From positions 1,116,001-1,180,000 of the forward strand of contig OY723272.1 in the NCBI GenBank assembly GCA_963210315.1: a stretch of 64,000 nt of DNA, given 5' to 3'. Positions within the stretch are counted from its first letter, which is position 1. The number at the start of each line of letters is the position of its first letter. The notes below the pieces were generated by a model. That model worked only from the letters and a program-made list of their open reading frames with translations, was not told the origin of the DNA and ran no database searches. Of the stretch, positions 21,516-31,938 are shown one piece after another. This DNA comes from Rhynchopus euleeides (Eukaryota; Euglenozoa; Diplonemea; Diplonemida; Diplonemidae). The translations under genes were made by a program, and so were the position numbers.

Positions 21516-22015
21516 CCCCCCCCCCACACACATCGGTGAGGGGAGGGGGGGGGGGGGGTAACATAGCGCTGAACCCTCGCGCCGACAGGCACACCACACA
21601 CCGCACACTCAAGTGGGTCATGCTCTGTCACGCCCCCCCCGCCCCTATTTCAGCACCGCACCCCACCCCCTTCGACCATGGCAAAACTGTGAGGCTAGTC
21701 ATCTGGAGGCTTTGCTTTGCTCAGCGCTGGGCACACAGGAGAGATGGGCATGCCGCGTGTTAGCATGCTGTTGGGTGCGGGACACCTTCCCTTTCCGTGA
21801 GTCAGTGTGGTGCGGTCCATCTGTGGCAGGCAGGCTGCCCTCGAGGAACTGGCCTGTGCACAACACGTTAATCTTTTTAGATTTTTTTACACCCACGCCG
21901 CGCCACTCACTCAGATGCCGCACCAACACACGGAGACAAGGCTGTTGCCCACCCCAAGACCCACCCAGCAACATCCCTTTTTGCTTCAAAACCAGCCCCC
22001 ACCACCCCGACGCAA
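21516..22015. other. 3' flank of the second TH1-like gene
   Basis: Single-copy sequence with a G run at 21546-21559. No gene seen. Confidence 0.4.
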
Positions 22016-22717
22016 CTACGCAACAGGCGAATCTGCACGAGACTCACTGCTCATGTCCCTGAGGTAGCTTCTCCGGCAGTGCGCTGGAATAGGCTTCTGC
22101 TCCCTTGCGATATCCTCAGTCTGCACAATGTCCATTGTCAGCGCATCGGGAAGCACGTCGTGGGGCCGCTTCATGCACAGTGGCGGGTCAATTTCCCCGC
22201 CCTTCCGCTTGTGCGGGCCTGGGGGGAGCTCCACTACCCAGCTGCTAGGAGGGGGTGAGCTGGCTTGATCTGTGTATACGGTGGTCAATATTTCAACGAT
22301 CTTCAGCAGCTCCCCGACAGCATCCCTCTGTGGCAGGAGTAAAAGCACATCGCTCTGGGCACGCCCCGGAACCCGTAGCGCCAATGTCCCGGTGGGACTG
22401 AAGAGGACCTGCTGGATGTCCTTCACAGGCACGACACGGCAGAGCCCACCCGAAGGCTCTGCCGTGCAGACCACATCGCCGGTGATGAGGAAAACCCGGT
22501 GTGCAGAGTTTCCTTTGTGATTTACCTCATCGACACGGCGCATATAATACATCACGGTGTGCCCTTTGCCAGATCGGAACAGGCTGAACGCCTTCTCGAG
22601 CTCCATATCAGGCGCAAACAGAACCAGGGGCAATCCGGTGCTGACCATGCGCACGACACCACCAGACTCTACCGCCCGAAACTCCCGGCCAGGATCACCG
22701 GATGCGGTCTGTGCCAT
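22016..22717 (-). CDS. TH1/PH-like domain protein (paralogue 2)
   Basis: 233 codons from the second ATG (MAQTASG). That start is preferred because a pyrimidine-rich stretch ending CCCCAGCAG lies about 10 bases upstream (a trans-splice acceptor) and because the TH1 region then begins at the same distance as in the other paralogues. It matches the 1047-codon protein over about 150 residues: TVMYYMRRVD, HRVFLITGDVVC, RVVPVKDIQQVLFSPTGTLA, LRVPGR, DVLLLLP, a WVVEL strand, then DPPLCMKRP. It ends soon after, without the long disordered tail. Lipid binding is inferred from the family only. Elements S3 and S2 lie on either side. Confidence 0.75.
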   Translation of the reverse strand: MAQTASGDPGREFRAVESGGVVRMVSTGLPLVLFAPDMELEKAFSLFRSGKGHTVMYYMRRVDEVNHKGNSAHRVFLITGDVVCTAEPSGGLCRVVPVKDIQQVLFSPTGTLALRVPGRAQSDVLLLLPQRDAVGELLKIVEILTTVYTDQASSPPPSSWVVELPPGPHKRKGGEIDPPLCMKRPHDVLPDALTMDIVQTEDIAREQKPIPAHCRRSYLRDMSSESRADSPVA

Positions 22718-22937
22718 GGCAGCGGCTCTGCTGGGGTCACACGTGGGAATGGGGGGATGTGTGGCTAGCTCTCGTGCCACAGGACGGAGGGTGTTGTGCC
22801 GCCGTCTGGGGGTGGTGGGGTGGTGGGAGAGGCTTCCCCACGTGTTGTGTCAACGTCCTCTGTTTGCGGCGGGGTGCTGGAGGTTTGCACGGGGCAAGGG
22901 TGGGGTGGTGGAGCTGCAAGGAGAGGGGGGGGGGGGT
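22718..22937. other. 5' flank of paralogue 2
   Basis: Pyrimidine-rich on the minus strand, as expected upstream of a trans-spliced gene. Ends in the G run into which S2 is inserted. Confidence 0.4.
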
Positions 22938-22939
22938 TA

Positions 22940-24087
22940 GGGGGGGTCAAATGCCACCCTTTTACGTGGACAAACACGATTTTTCAAAAAACCGGCGCAG
23001 AGGCCCCAAAGCCCCCGTAAACCCTCCAAACCCCCCCAGATCGGTCCGGAAACCCATCGAACCCCACTTTTCCACCATTCCGGGCACCTCAGGTGCCCGA
23101 ATTGGGGTACCTAAATTTTGTGCCACCGTTTGGTACCGGACAGTGCCACTGTGTGGGAGGTTGGAAAAGAAAATGCCCCAACACACCACATCTGAGGGTT
23201 GCAATGCATGTTGCTTGCCAACCACGTCATCCGGTGGGTGTCAGGCGCTATGTAGGTGGCATTAGCCAGGTCTTCGATGAGTTCTGGCTTGTATATGTAC
23301 CTCCCTGCCACCATGCACCGGGAGGCTGCCTGTAGGTACGGAACAAGTCCAGATGGTCGTGTGATTCCTGTGCAGCAGTGCTCCACAACCGGGATGTGTT
23401 GACAACGACTGTTGCAACACGAGCTGTACATTCCGGGAACACACGAAGTGCGCTGTCGTGGTACCCATTGTGCCAGAATTGGTAGTTGCTGCGGTCTACT
23501 TTGCCTGGCCCAAGAGCACTGGTACTGAACGGTGCAATATGCGTGGCGAGGTGAATGCAACGGAAGGGCGCAAAGTCAATACAGCTCTCGGATGGCGGGT
23601 GGTGGTGCCACTAGTGTGTGACGTTCACTCGAGGATACAACGCATCACAATGAATCAGCAACCGTGGACCGAGTACAATACGCTCTCTGTGGCTGGTGTG
23701 GGGGACAAAGGCAGTGCCTGTGCCGCAGGCAGGGAGGTACATATACAAGCCAGAACACATCGAAGACCTGGCTCATGCCACCTACATAGCGCCTGACACC
23801 CACCGGATGACGTGGTTGGCAAGCAACATGCATTGCAACCCTCAGATGTGGTGTGTTGGGGCATTTTCTTTTCCAACCTCCCACACAGTGGCACTGTCCG
23901 GTACCAAACGGTGGCACAAAATTTAGGTACCCCAATTCGGGCACCTGAGGTGCCCGGAATGGTGGAAAAGTGGGGTTCGATGGGTTTCCGGACCGATCTG
24001 GGGGGGTTTGGAGGGTTTACGGGGGCTTTGGGGCCTCTGCGCCGGTTTTTTGAAAAATCGTGTTTGTCACCCCCATTTGACCCCCCC
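22940..24087. mobile_element. Element S2 (inverted relative to S1)
   Basis: 1148 bp, the same length as S1, in opposite orientation, with TA at 22938-22939 and 24088-24089. The arms and centre match S1 almost base for base, pointing to recent transposition. Confidence 0.85.
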
Positions 24088-24195
24088 TAGGGGGGGGGGT
24101 TGTGGCTTAGTTAGCCCAACACGGTGGTCTTATGCAGAAAATGCATATCATTTTGCTAATCAAATTTTTGCATATCAAAATTTTCCGATTTACAT

Positions 24196-26210
24196 GGGGG
24201 TCTTCGCTCCGGGTCAATTTGGGTCAACTTGGGTCAATTTGGGTCACCCTGGGGTTTTTCACCTTAGGAAAATGGGGGGCTTCGCTCCGGGTCAATCTGG
24301 GTCAGCTTGGGTCAGTGACCCGGAGCGAAGCCCCCCCCCTTAGGTGACCAAAAATAGGTGAAAATTTTTGCCTATTTTCCCTTGTGTCAAACTTGGAGTC
24401 TGACCCAAAAATCGGAATCTGTGACCCATGGTTTATATGGGCAAACCTGAAAATTTCCGACTTTTTCCCCAATTTTTCCCACTTCCTGGCCATACCTTTC
24501 CCGACCCAAAATCAAACAAATGCAGCGGAAAATGGCCAAAAATAGGCCAAAAAACCCCAAATTTTTTTCCGGGGGGCTTCGCCCCCCACGCCACACGCAC
24601 CTCCCGGCCGGTGGCCGGTTCGGTCGTCGTCGGCTGCGGCCAAAGGGCGTGCGGTAGCCGACGCCCTTTTGTGCTCGCCTCCTCCTCCCACACTTCAGTA
24701 TGTCGTTTCATGTGAGTCCGTGTTCCTGCTTTGTTCTTCTGTCGACTGGGACGGGCCAGTCCTCGTGGGTTGCCGGCCGGTGTGTCCTCCCCCGGGACCC
24801 CCTCCTCCTCCCGCCACTTGCATCTGGTTCAACTTCAGTGAGAGCTGAGCGGGAGCCATACTTGCTCTCTTGGACCATTTGTCCGCAGTCCTGCATCATG
24901 AAGAGTTAGGTAATGCCCAGTCGCAGCCATCCCCCGACCCAGGTGTTCTGCCGTGGGCCAGGTCACCATCTGTAGGTCACCCCGTCACACACCAGTGGGC
25001 AGGCCCTGTCAACGATATCGATGTGACTGCTCTTGCCGCAGGGCAACGGATGTGGGCCTGCATTGCATCCTGTTGCCGCTCAGTTCTGTTCCCACCGGAG
25101 CTTGTTGTTGCGCCGCAGGTCGAACAGCCTTTCGTGTGGTCGGCGCTGATCTTGTATAGAACGTAGGCAGTAGGCTGCTGTGGGTGACCTGCAGGTTACC
25201 CGTCCCTTTCGTGCAGGCAGCGCGAGAGGTGCGATGTTTATGTGTGGGAGCACGGCAGCTGCCCCACACTCCATTCTGCTCTCTTGTCTGCTGTTTATGT
25301 TGAACAAGGTCTGGCTGCCAGTGATCTCGCTGGGGGTCGGGCAAACCAAAAAAGAAGTCGGGCACAGGGTGGCCGAGCTCGCGAGAAAAAAAGTGCAGCC
25401 CAACCCCGCCCCGACTTCCCGTGGTATGATGCAAACAGGATCGAATGCACGGCCACAGAACATTTTCACCCAATTCGAGAGGCACCGGATGTTGCTGCCT
25501 TTGGTCGTCCTGCTCGATCAAAAATCAGGAATCCAGCCCCCCAGCCGCCGCCACGGTAGTGAACATCCTGAAAGTCTTCGAAGGCTAGTCCCCACACCGG
25601 TTGGTGCTGTTGCACATTCCAGGCGGGGATGGTCCTTCGCTTGGGGCATGATGAGGTGCGCTTCGATGAACACCATCAAGCCCCCAGCATGCCGTTGGGT
25701 TTTCATACGCTGCGGCGCATGAAAACTCGGCCACAAGGCCGAACCCAAAGCCCCAAAATCTGACCCGGGAGGTAGGGCCGAGGGTAGGGCCATGCCACCC
25801 CTGGCGGCCCACCCTCCCAAAGAATTACAGAAAAAGGGAGGTGGGGCCGCGGCCCCCTGCCAGCCCTGGCACGGGATCACTGCTGGCGGGTAGTTCAGGC
25901 TCGTGGCCCTCCTCGTTCCGATAGCCCCTCGGACATCCAAATGATTCACGTGCAGCAGCCCATGCGCAGAGAACGGTGTGCCGTCTTGTACAGCAACTGT
26001 TGGACAACTGTTGAAATCGTTTTTCACCAAAAAAAATCTCTCTGCGGGCCAAGTCGAAGATTTTTCTGGGGACTTTTGGTGTCCCCAATTTTTCAATTTT
26101 CGAAAAATAAGCTCACTTTGCTAAACTGGACCCAACTCCCCACACTCTTTTTTTCCGACTTTTTCACGGGTTTTTTCCGGTTTTTTTTGGCGGATGGAGC
26201 GAAGACCCCC
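24196..26210. mobile_element. Element L2, inverted copy of L (3-bp TSD CAT)
   Basis: TIR GGGGGTCTTCGCTCC at both ends, CAT at 24193-24195 and 26211-26213. It matches L1 9957-12194 in reverse. It lacks about 32 bp between two direct GGGGGGCGAAGCCCCCC hairpins that L1 has, a typical repeat-mediated deletion. Confidence 0.88.
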
Positions 26211-26662
26211 CATATGTAAATTTTGGAGTTTACATACCGTATACGTAAATATTATGGAACGTAAATATTATGGAACGGGCCCATTTTTGGCCGGTCCGTT
26301 CCATAATATTTTTTTTTGCTCCGCGTATCCGTCAGGTGGACCACCGGGTGGGGAGAGATCCGGTGTGAGGCACTTGGGTCCGTCCAGGTGGGCAGGGGGA
26401 ACCTGGGGGCGGGGGGCCTCAAAACCCGTCTACCAGTGCCGCTTCTAATATTTACGTTCCAAAATATTTACAGGGCCAGTTGGGGACTCGGTGGTGAGGA
26501 CGGCTTGCGTCAGGAATCGCGCGAAAAGTGCACGAGTAGGTCCCGTCAGGGACTCTGTACGCCGTCCGATCACCTGGTCCAAGTCCCCGAGTCGCAGAAA
26601 GCCCTGTAAATATTATGGAACGAAAAAAATCTGGAACGCCAACCCACCAGCGTTCCATAATA

Positions 26663-29600
26663 CCGTAAACGGAAATATTGTGGACCGTAATAAAGGTGAA
26701 CCGTACTATAGTTGGAACGTAAAAAAGATGGAACAAATGGGATTTTTCCGGAACTTGGAACATTTTTACGGTCCACCTATTTTACGGTTGGGATAGTGGA
26801 CTTGGCGTTTTTTTTTTACGAGTTCCTTCGCGACGAAGTCGCGAAGGAACCAAGGAAATCGTACGACTGAAGCTTCAGGATTAACACCACAGGGCCTCAA
26901 CAGTCCGGAACTGTTCTCCCACAGTTTCTGCAGGGTGTACTACACTAAAGCGAAAGGAGTACGATTTCCCTGAATTTTCCGGGCACTGATTCACGAATTT
27001 ACATCTGGAGGGAGCCCGGTGGTCTCAGCTTCTGTCTGCGCGCCTTGCCGTACTGAGGCTGCTTATGTGGGCTAGCGCAGCAGGTTCTACCTTTACTTCT
27101 ACCGGAACGCTCCTTGCATGGTACTACACGGAACAATGTTCGGGGCCCGTGAATTCCAAATCTCCGTTGGAATTCGTAAGTGAGGGGGTTGGGGCGGACT
27201 TACAGACGACAACGTCGTCAGTCTCCCGACAACCGTGGCGTGTGAGTTTGGGGTGGTATCTCGAAATATGTCTCGTTCGGCCTTGAGAGACTCCAGATGC
27301 TAGTCACGCGCTCGCCCCCGCCCCCCCCCCTCTCCATGTCCCTCTCCGTTGCCGCCTCGCCTTGTTGTTTTCGTTGATCTTCCCGCTGTCCTCACGCACT
27401 TTCCCCCAGTTTGCAGGGACACGCACACACATGCCTCCAAAGCGTGAACCGAAGCAGAAGAGCATGTTGCTCTTCACGGTGCCCCGTGCAGCGTACACCC
27501 CCGGCAGCAACGGCGCTTGTCCGATTTCGCGGGCTGAGGCTGAAAGTGTGACGCGTGCAGTGCGCGACCAGCAGGCATCCTCACAGGGGCCTACCGGCGG
27601 TGGTGACTGGAGCCCGGCCGAAAAGCTGGAGATCGGCCGGAAGGTGGTGGAGGGGAAGCTCTCGGCAGTCGTTGCCGATTGGAACGCCCCTCTCGCAGGA
27701 CGGAGGAAGCTCTCGAAGAGCTCCGCCTCCCGTTTTGCGACCCTCTACCGGGAAGAGCTGGGCAAGCGGAAGCGTGCCGCAGCTCTTCTCGGTGAGGTGA
27801 CAGAGGAGGTGGTGCTTCCCCCCCCGCAGAAGCGCGGCCGGCCCGCAATCCTCACCGACAGCGAGGAGACCAGGCTGATGCAGTTGTTGCGCGCCCTGAG
27901 GCGGTGCGGGACGCAGGTTTCAGCTGAGACTGTGTCCGCCTCCGCGCGAGGCCTGGTGAGTGCCAGCAGTGATCCAAGCAGGATTGATTCTGAGACAGCT
28001 CTCGGCACGGAATGGGCTCGGAAGTACCTCGCTGCGCAGGGATGGACCTTGCGAATGCGGACAACGGCGGTGTGCCACAGTCCGGGTTTGCTGGAACGGG
28101 CCAAGGCTGAGTTCGAGGGGGAGGTGCAACGTCTGAGGGCACAGCACAACATCCCAGATGATTTGGTGGTGAATGTCGACCACACTGCCCTTCCCCTCCT
28201 GCCAGGTACCACAAAGACCTTCGACAAGAAGGGCGCGTCATACGTGCCGCTCTCGAAGTCCGACGAAAAGAAGGCGATTACGGGTGTATTCGGCGCCAGT
28301 GCGACCGGCGATCTCCTCCCTGTCCAGCTGATATACGGTGGCCTAACTTCCCGCTCACACGGACGCTTCGAGGAGGAGTACCTGGAGACGTACGGGGAAA
28401 CCTGGCACTTGACTGCCAATCCGAAACACTGGGCGTCCGAAGCAACCACCCTCGAATACATCGAGAAGGTGTTGGTGCCATACCTCACGGGTGTCAAAGA
28501 GACCAAGGGGCTCGGGGAGGAGCAGAAATCCTTGTTGATCATCGACAAGTTCACGGGCCAACAGACCGAGAAGGTTGCTGCAGCACTCGCAGAGAGCGGC
28601 ATCGTGACTGTCGATATTCCTCCGGGGTTTACTGCTTTCTTGCAGCCGCTGGACCTGGGCTTCAATGCCTACATCAAGAAATACCTCCGCGAAAAGTTCT
28701 CGAAGTGGTACACCGGTGTCTGCACCAAGCTGTTCCGGCGTGACGAGAAGAGGAAAACCCGTGCCCTTGCGAAAACTGGCACCCCTTTCCTCTTCGCAGG
28801 GATGGGGTCGCATGAAGTGATGGTGTACGATTCGTCCGTGAAGACAGCCGCCTTCCGCAACGCAGTCCTTGCCGGCACAAGGGCAAGCATCGTGGTGTCT
28901 CCGGGTTGTGCGGACTGGGTTCACCCTGGGGACAACGCGAGTGGGTGGTACGCCCTGCGTGCTGTGGAGCTGTGTCTCAACAGCTACGGCGTGCGGAAGG
29001 CCTACCTCCCGAAGGTCAAGGATGCTCTCAACCTGCTCGAGAAGGTGATCCCCACTGACACGGAAGGCATTCCCGGCGCACAGGATGCTGTTCAGCAGGT
29101 GCTGGAGGAACTGCGTTCTGCGAATGGTGACGCTGCGCAGTTCACCGAGGCACAGCGCCTCCCATACCCCGCCGCCCAGGCTGCTGTGGGCGCACTCAAC
29201 CGGGAGTACTACACCAGTGTGAGGCTGATCACCCTGTCCGAGGTGCAGTGGGCCGCGACCCTCACGGAGATCCGTTCCGGGCCGCTGATCGTGTTCGACG
29301 CGGAGAACCTGCATTTCGTGTCGTTCGTCGCCCAGAACCCTGAGCTCGACGACCAGGAGTTGATGGCTGACCTGGCCAGGACGACGAAGGTGACCGCCGC
29401 GGACATGCGCGACCGCCATCTCGCCTGGCTGTGCCGTGGGTTCAGCAAGGTGAAGCCGAGCTCCGTCGTGAAAACGTTCGTCCGCGCTGGCATCATCGCC
29501 GACCCCGGAACGCTCGCAGCAAGTACCGATGATGCTGTTGCTGACTACGACCCTCCAACCGAGGTGCACCCGGACGCAGCGCTGACGACCCCCGCAGAAT

Positions 29601-30097
29601 TGGCAGAGATGGAGAGGATCCTGTCGTCACTCGACTTCAGTGCTGAGTGCTGAGCACTGTGCCACATCCCCTCTCTCTGTTTATGCCCCTGTAAATGTCC
29701 CGCAAACCCGTCACCCTCCCTCTCTTGATGTCCCTTTAGATACTCTGTCTGTATAACTTGTATGTAATGTCTTCTCGAGGTGTGGTGGTGGGTGAGTCTC
29801 GAGGTGAGTGGTGGTGATCGTGCCCTTTCCACATGCAGGGATGCCTTGCTTCTCTTGCTGGCGTTGGTTGCGGTGGTGGAGGGAGGGTCCAAAGCTGGGA
29901 GGTCGGGAGGCCTACGTGTGGGAGTCTACGGCGTGGCCGCAGTCCGCGCCCCGCAACCCACCAGCCCGCGGGCGAAAATCGCATTGTCTTTTCCATATTC
30001 AGTCCCAATAAATAGTGGACCGTAAAAAAGATGGAACGTTTGGCCTTTTTTTGGGAACTTGGAACATTTTTACGTTCCACCCTTTTTCCGTTTACGG
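26663..30097. mobile_element. Element H: autonomous pogo/Tigger-like transposon
   Basis: 3435 bp, TIR CCGTAAACGGAAA, TA TSD (26661-26662, 30098-30099). The empty site CGTTCCATAATATTTACGTT is the regular G subterminal repeat. Each end has several GTGGACCGTAA/TGGAACGTAA motifs and ACTTGGAACATTTTTACG; a 13-bp stem with a GAA loop is at 26822-26850. One intact transposase gene is inside. The deleted derivative H' at 14756-15565 shows the family has been mobilised in this genome. Confidence 0.92.
27431..29653 (+). CDS. Tc1/mariner-superfamily (pogo/Tigger-like, DDE_1) transposase
   Basis: 740 codons, no break. Residues about 58-110 look like a helix-turn-helix (SPAEKLEIGRKVV ... SKSSASRFATLY); about 135-225 resemble the CENP-B/pogo second DNA-binding domain (GRPAILTDSEE, TEWARKYLAAQGWTLRMRTT). 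The catalytic core follows: D250 in NVDHTALPL, D372 in LIIDKFTGQ, D408 in LQPLDLGFNAYIK, a DD35D spacing typical of pogo relatives. Oddly Lys follows D372 where most relatives have Asn. The C-terminal ~300 residues are longer than in classical pogo proteins and acidic at the end. The ATG lies 20 bases after a pyrimidine tract ending CCCCCAG, a good trans-splice acceptor; the frame is open upstream without another ATG. Role: cut-and-paste of H by binding its ends. Confidence 0.9.
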   Translation: MPPKREPKQKSMLLFTVPRAAYTPGSNGACPISRAEAESVTRAVRDQQASSQGPTGGGDWSPAEKLEIGRKVVEGKLSAVVADWNAPLAGRRKLSKSSASRFATLYREELGKRKRAAALLGEVTEEVVLPPPQKRGRPAILTDSEETRLMQLLRALRRCGTQVSAETVSASARGLVSASSDPSRIDSETALGTEWARKYLAAQGWTLRMRTTAVCHSPGLLERAKAEFEGEVQRLRAQHNIPDDLVVNVDHTALPLLPGTTKTFDKKGASYVPLSKSDEKKAITGVFGASATGDLLPVQLIYGGLTSRSHGRFEEEYLETYGETWHLTANPKHWASEATTLEYIEKVLVPYLTGVKETKGLGEEQKSLLIIDKFTGQQTEKVAAALAESGIVTVDIPPGFTAFLQPLDLGFNAYIKKYLREKFSKWYTGVCTKLFRRDEKRKTRALAKTGTPFLFAGMGSHEVMVYDSSVKTAAFRNAVLAGTRASIVVSPGCADWVHPGDNASGWYALRAVELCLNSYGVRKAYLPKVKDALNLLEKVIPTDTEGIPGAQDAVQQVLEELRSANGDAAQFTEAQRLPYPAAQAAVGALNREYYTSVRLITLSEVQWAATLTEIRSGPLIVFDAENLHFVSFVAQNPELDDQELMADLARTTKVTAADMRDRHLAWLCRGFSKVKPSSVVKTFVRAGIIADPGTLAASTDDAVADYDPPTEVHPDAALTTPAELAEMERILSSLDFSAEC

Positions 30098-30146
30098 TAT
30101 TTACGTTCCATAATATTTACGTTCCAAAATATTTACGTATACGGTA

Positions 30147-31936
30147 TGTAAATCCGGAGGTTGCATATGTACCCCCGAGGCAAAAATGAGCGAACGGGCA
30201 GCATGCCGCCGGGCAGCATTCCTCTTTTTTGCCTCGTGAGAGGTTCCCCCCCCACCAGGCAGGTGAAAAATGAAGAAACGGGCAGCATGCCGTTCTACAT
30301 TTTCCCTTGCAAGGCAGGGAGGGCGCCCCCCATGCCAGACAGCAGCCACCCCTGGAGGGGCAACAACTGACGGGCATGGGGGAACGAGGTGGGTCTGGAC
30401 CCGACACCGCCACCACACGCGCAGTGCACCTTTCGGATACACTGTCGTGAGTGGGGTGTGGGCAGTTCCCCTATCCTGTGAGCTCCTTTCGGACGAAGAG
30501 GTGCAGCGGTTATCTGCAACCTTCGTCCTGGACTTGCCTCGGGGGGAACGCCACGGTTTACCGCGGGTCCCGACGAGGGCACTCAGGCAGGATCTTCACG
30601 CCACCCCGCACCGAGGTCCCTTCTCACGCGGCGTGTCTCCCAGGTTCATGGCGGCGTCATCAGGTCAGGCTTTGTAGTCTCTACACCATCAGTAGTAAGG
30701 GAAATCCTAAAACCATACATGAAATCCACCTTTTGGGCCGCTGGTGTACGAGGCTTGTTCCTCCAATTGAATCATGTTTGCTGTGTCAGGCAATATCAAT
30801 ACAGCCGCTGAAAGAAGTCGAGGTGTTGTGGATCTGCTGCTCACAGGAAGGATTCAGGGTGGATCACAAGACTGACCACCCTCTTTCCTTTGTCAAGTAC
30901 CCTGTAAAACATCAGAACACCAAGTATCTTTCAACACTACATGTTCAAGAGTGGAATCAGTGGAATCGGAAGGGGTCACCTACCACACGGACACAGTTCC
31001 CGCGACTAATAAATGCCGAGAGTTCCGGTGTCCGACCACCTGGTATTACTTGGCTCCATCCACCCAGTCATTACGAGGGGGCGTCCCTTGAAGCCAGTTC
31101 CGCAGAACTCAGACCCCCCTTAAAACCAATGTCCTGTGTAGACAACTACTTAGCCTGCCTGATGACGACACCAATTCGCTGGGAGAGACGCCGCGGTCCA
31201 GGACCCCAATGGGGATGACGTGGCATTGTTTGACCGAATCGGTTGTGTAAGTGTGTAGCCCCCTCCGCCCTCTGTCCCTCCCCCCAGGGTGGTGTGTGGA
31301 GGCGAGAAGCGCAAACAGCAGCAATGCAGGCATAGCAAAAAGTGGATCCCTGCAGGTAGACCCTCGGGGTACATCCCTATCATCGGGTCACCTGAAATTT
31401 CCCAATTTGAAAATCTGCAACAATCAAGGCAACACGCGATGGGACGGGGCACATGACCTTGCACAGGGGTGGGGGGGGCAGAAGGCAGGGGGTGGGGTTG
31501 CGGTTGGGGTAGGTATAGCGTTTGAATACTTGAGTTTTGTCTGAATTTCGCACAAGAGACGACCCGAACCTCAATTGGCCGATTTTCTCCCCACAACCCC
31601 GATTTGGAGGCAACCCTCATTTGCTTGATTTTTGGGGTCGCATGAGGGAACTCGGGGTGGAAACTCGAGATTTTCTCACGACTGTCTTCGAAAATGGACA
31701 GTTCCAGACCACCAGGACCCGATTTTCGTCCCAGAAAATTTTGGGTCAATATTTTGGGCGAGATTTGGCCAAGGCCAAAAATCAGCCATTTTCGGGACCG
31801 GTTTTAACGCGTTTTAGGGCCCAAAATAGGCTCAAAACTCAAAAGTTCCTTCGAAATCGGCCTCAAACGTCCAAAATAGACCCACCCCGGAAAAAAAATT
31901 CGAAAAGGGTCCCCCTATAAATCGCCGGATTTTACA
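30147..31936. other. Interior of element I between G and J
   Basis: No gene recognised. Notable motifs are inverted GCCTCG/CGAGGC near 30175-30235, duplicated CGGGCAGCATGCCG (30196, 30282), and at the right end GAAAAGGGTCCCCCTATAAATC, shared with repeat X. Confidence 0.45.
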
Positions 31937-31938
31937 TA

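Larger units (their letters stand above)
26237..30144. mobile_element. Element G (F family, TA TSD) carrying H
   Basis: TIR CCGTATACGTAAATATTATG, complement at the right, TA at 26235-26236 and 30145-30146. Removing it leaves GTTTACATATGTAAATCC, an I-type palindrome. H lies inside, in a CGTTCCATAATATTTACGTT repeat close to the G right end. Without H, G is about 470 bp. Confidence 0.88.
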
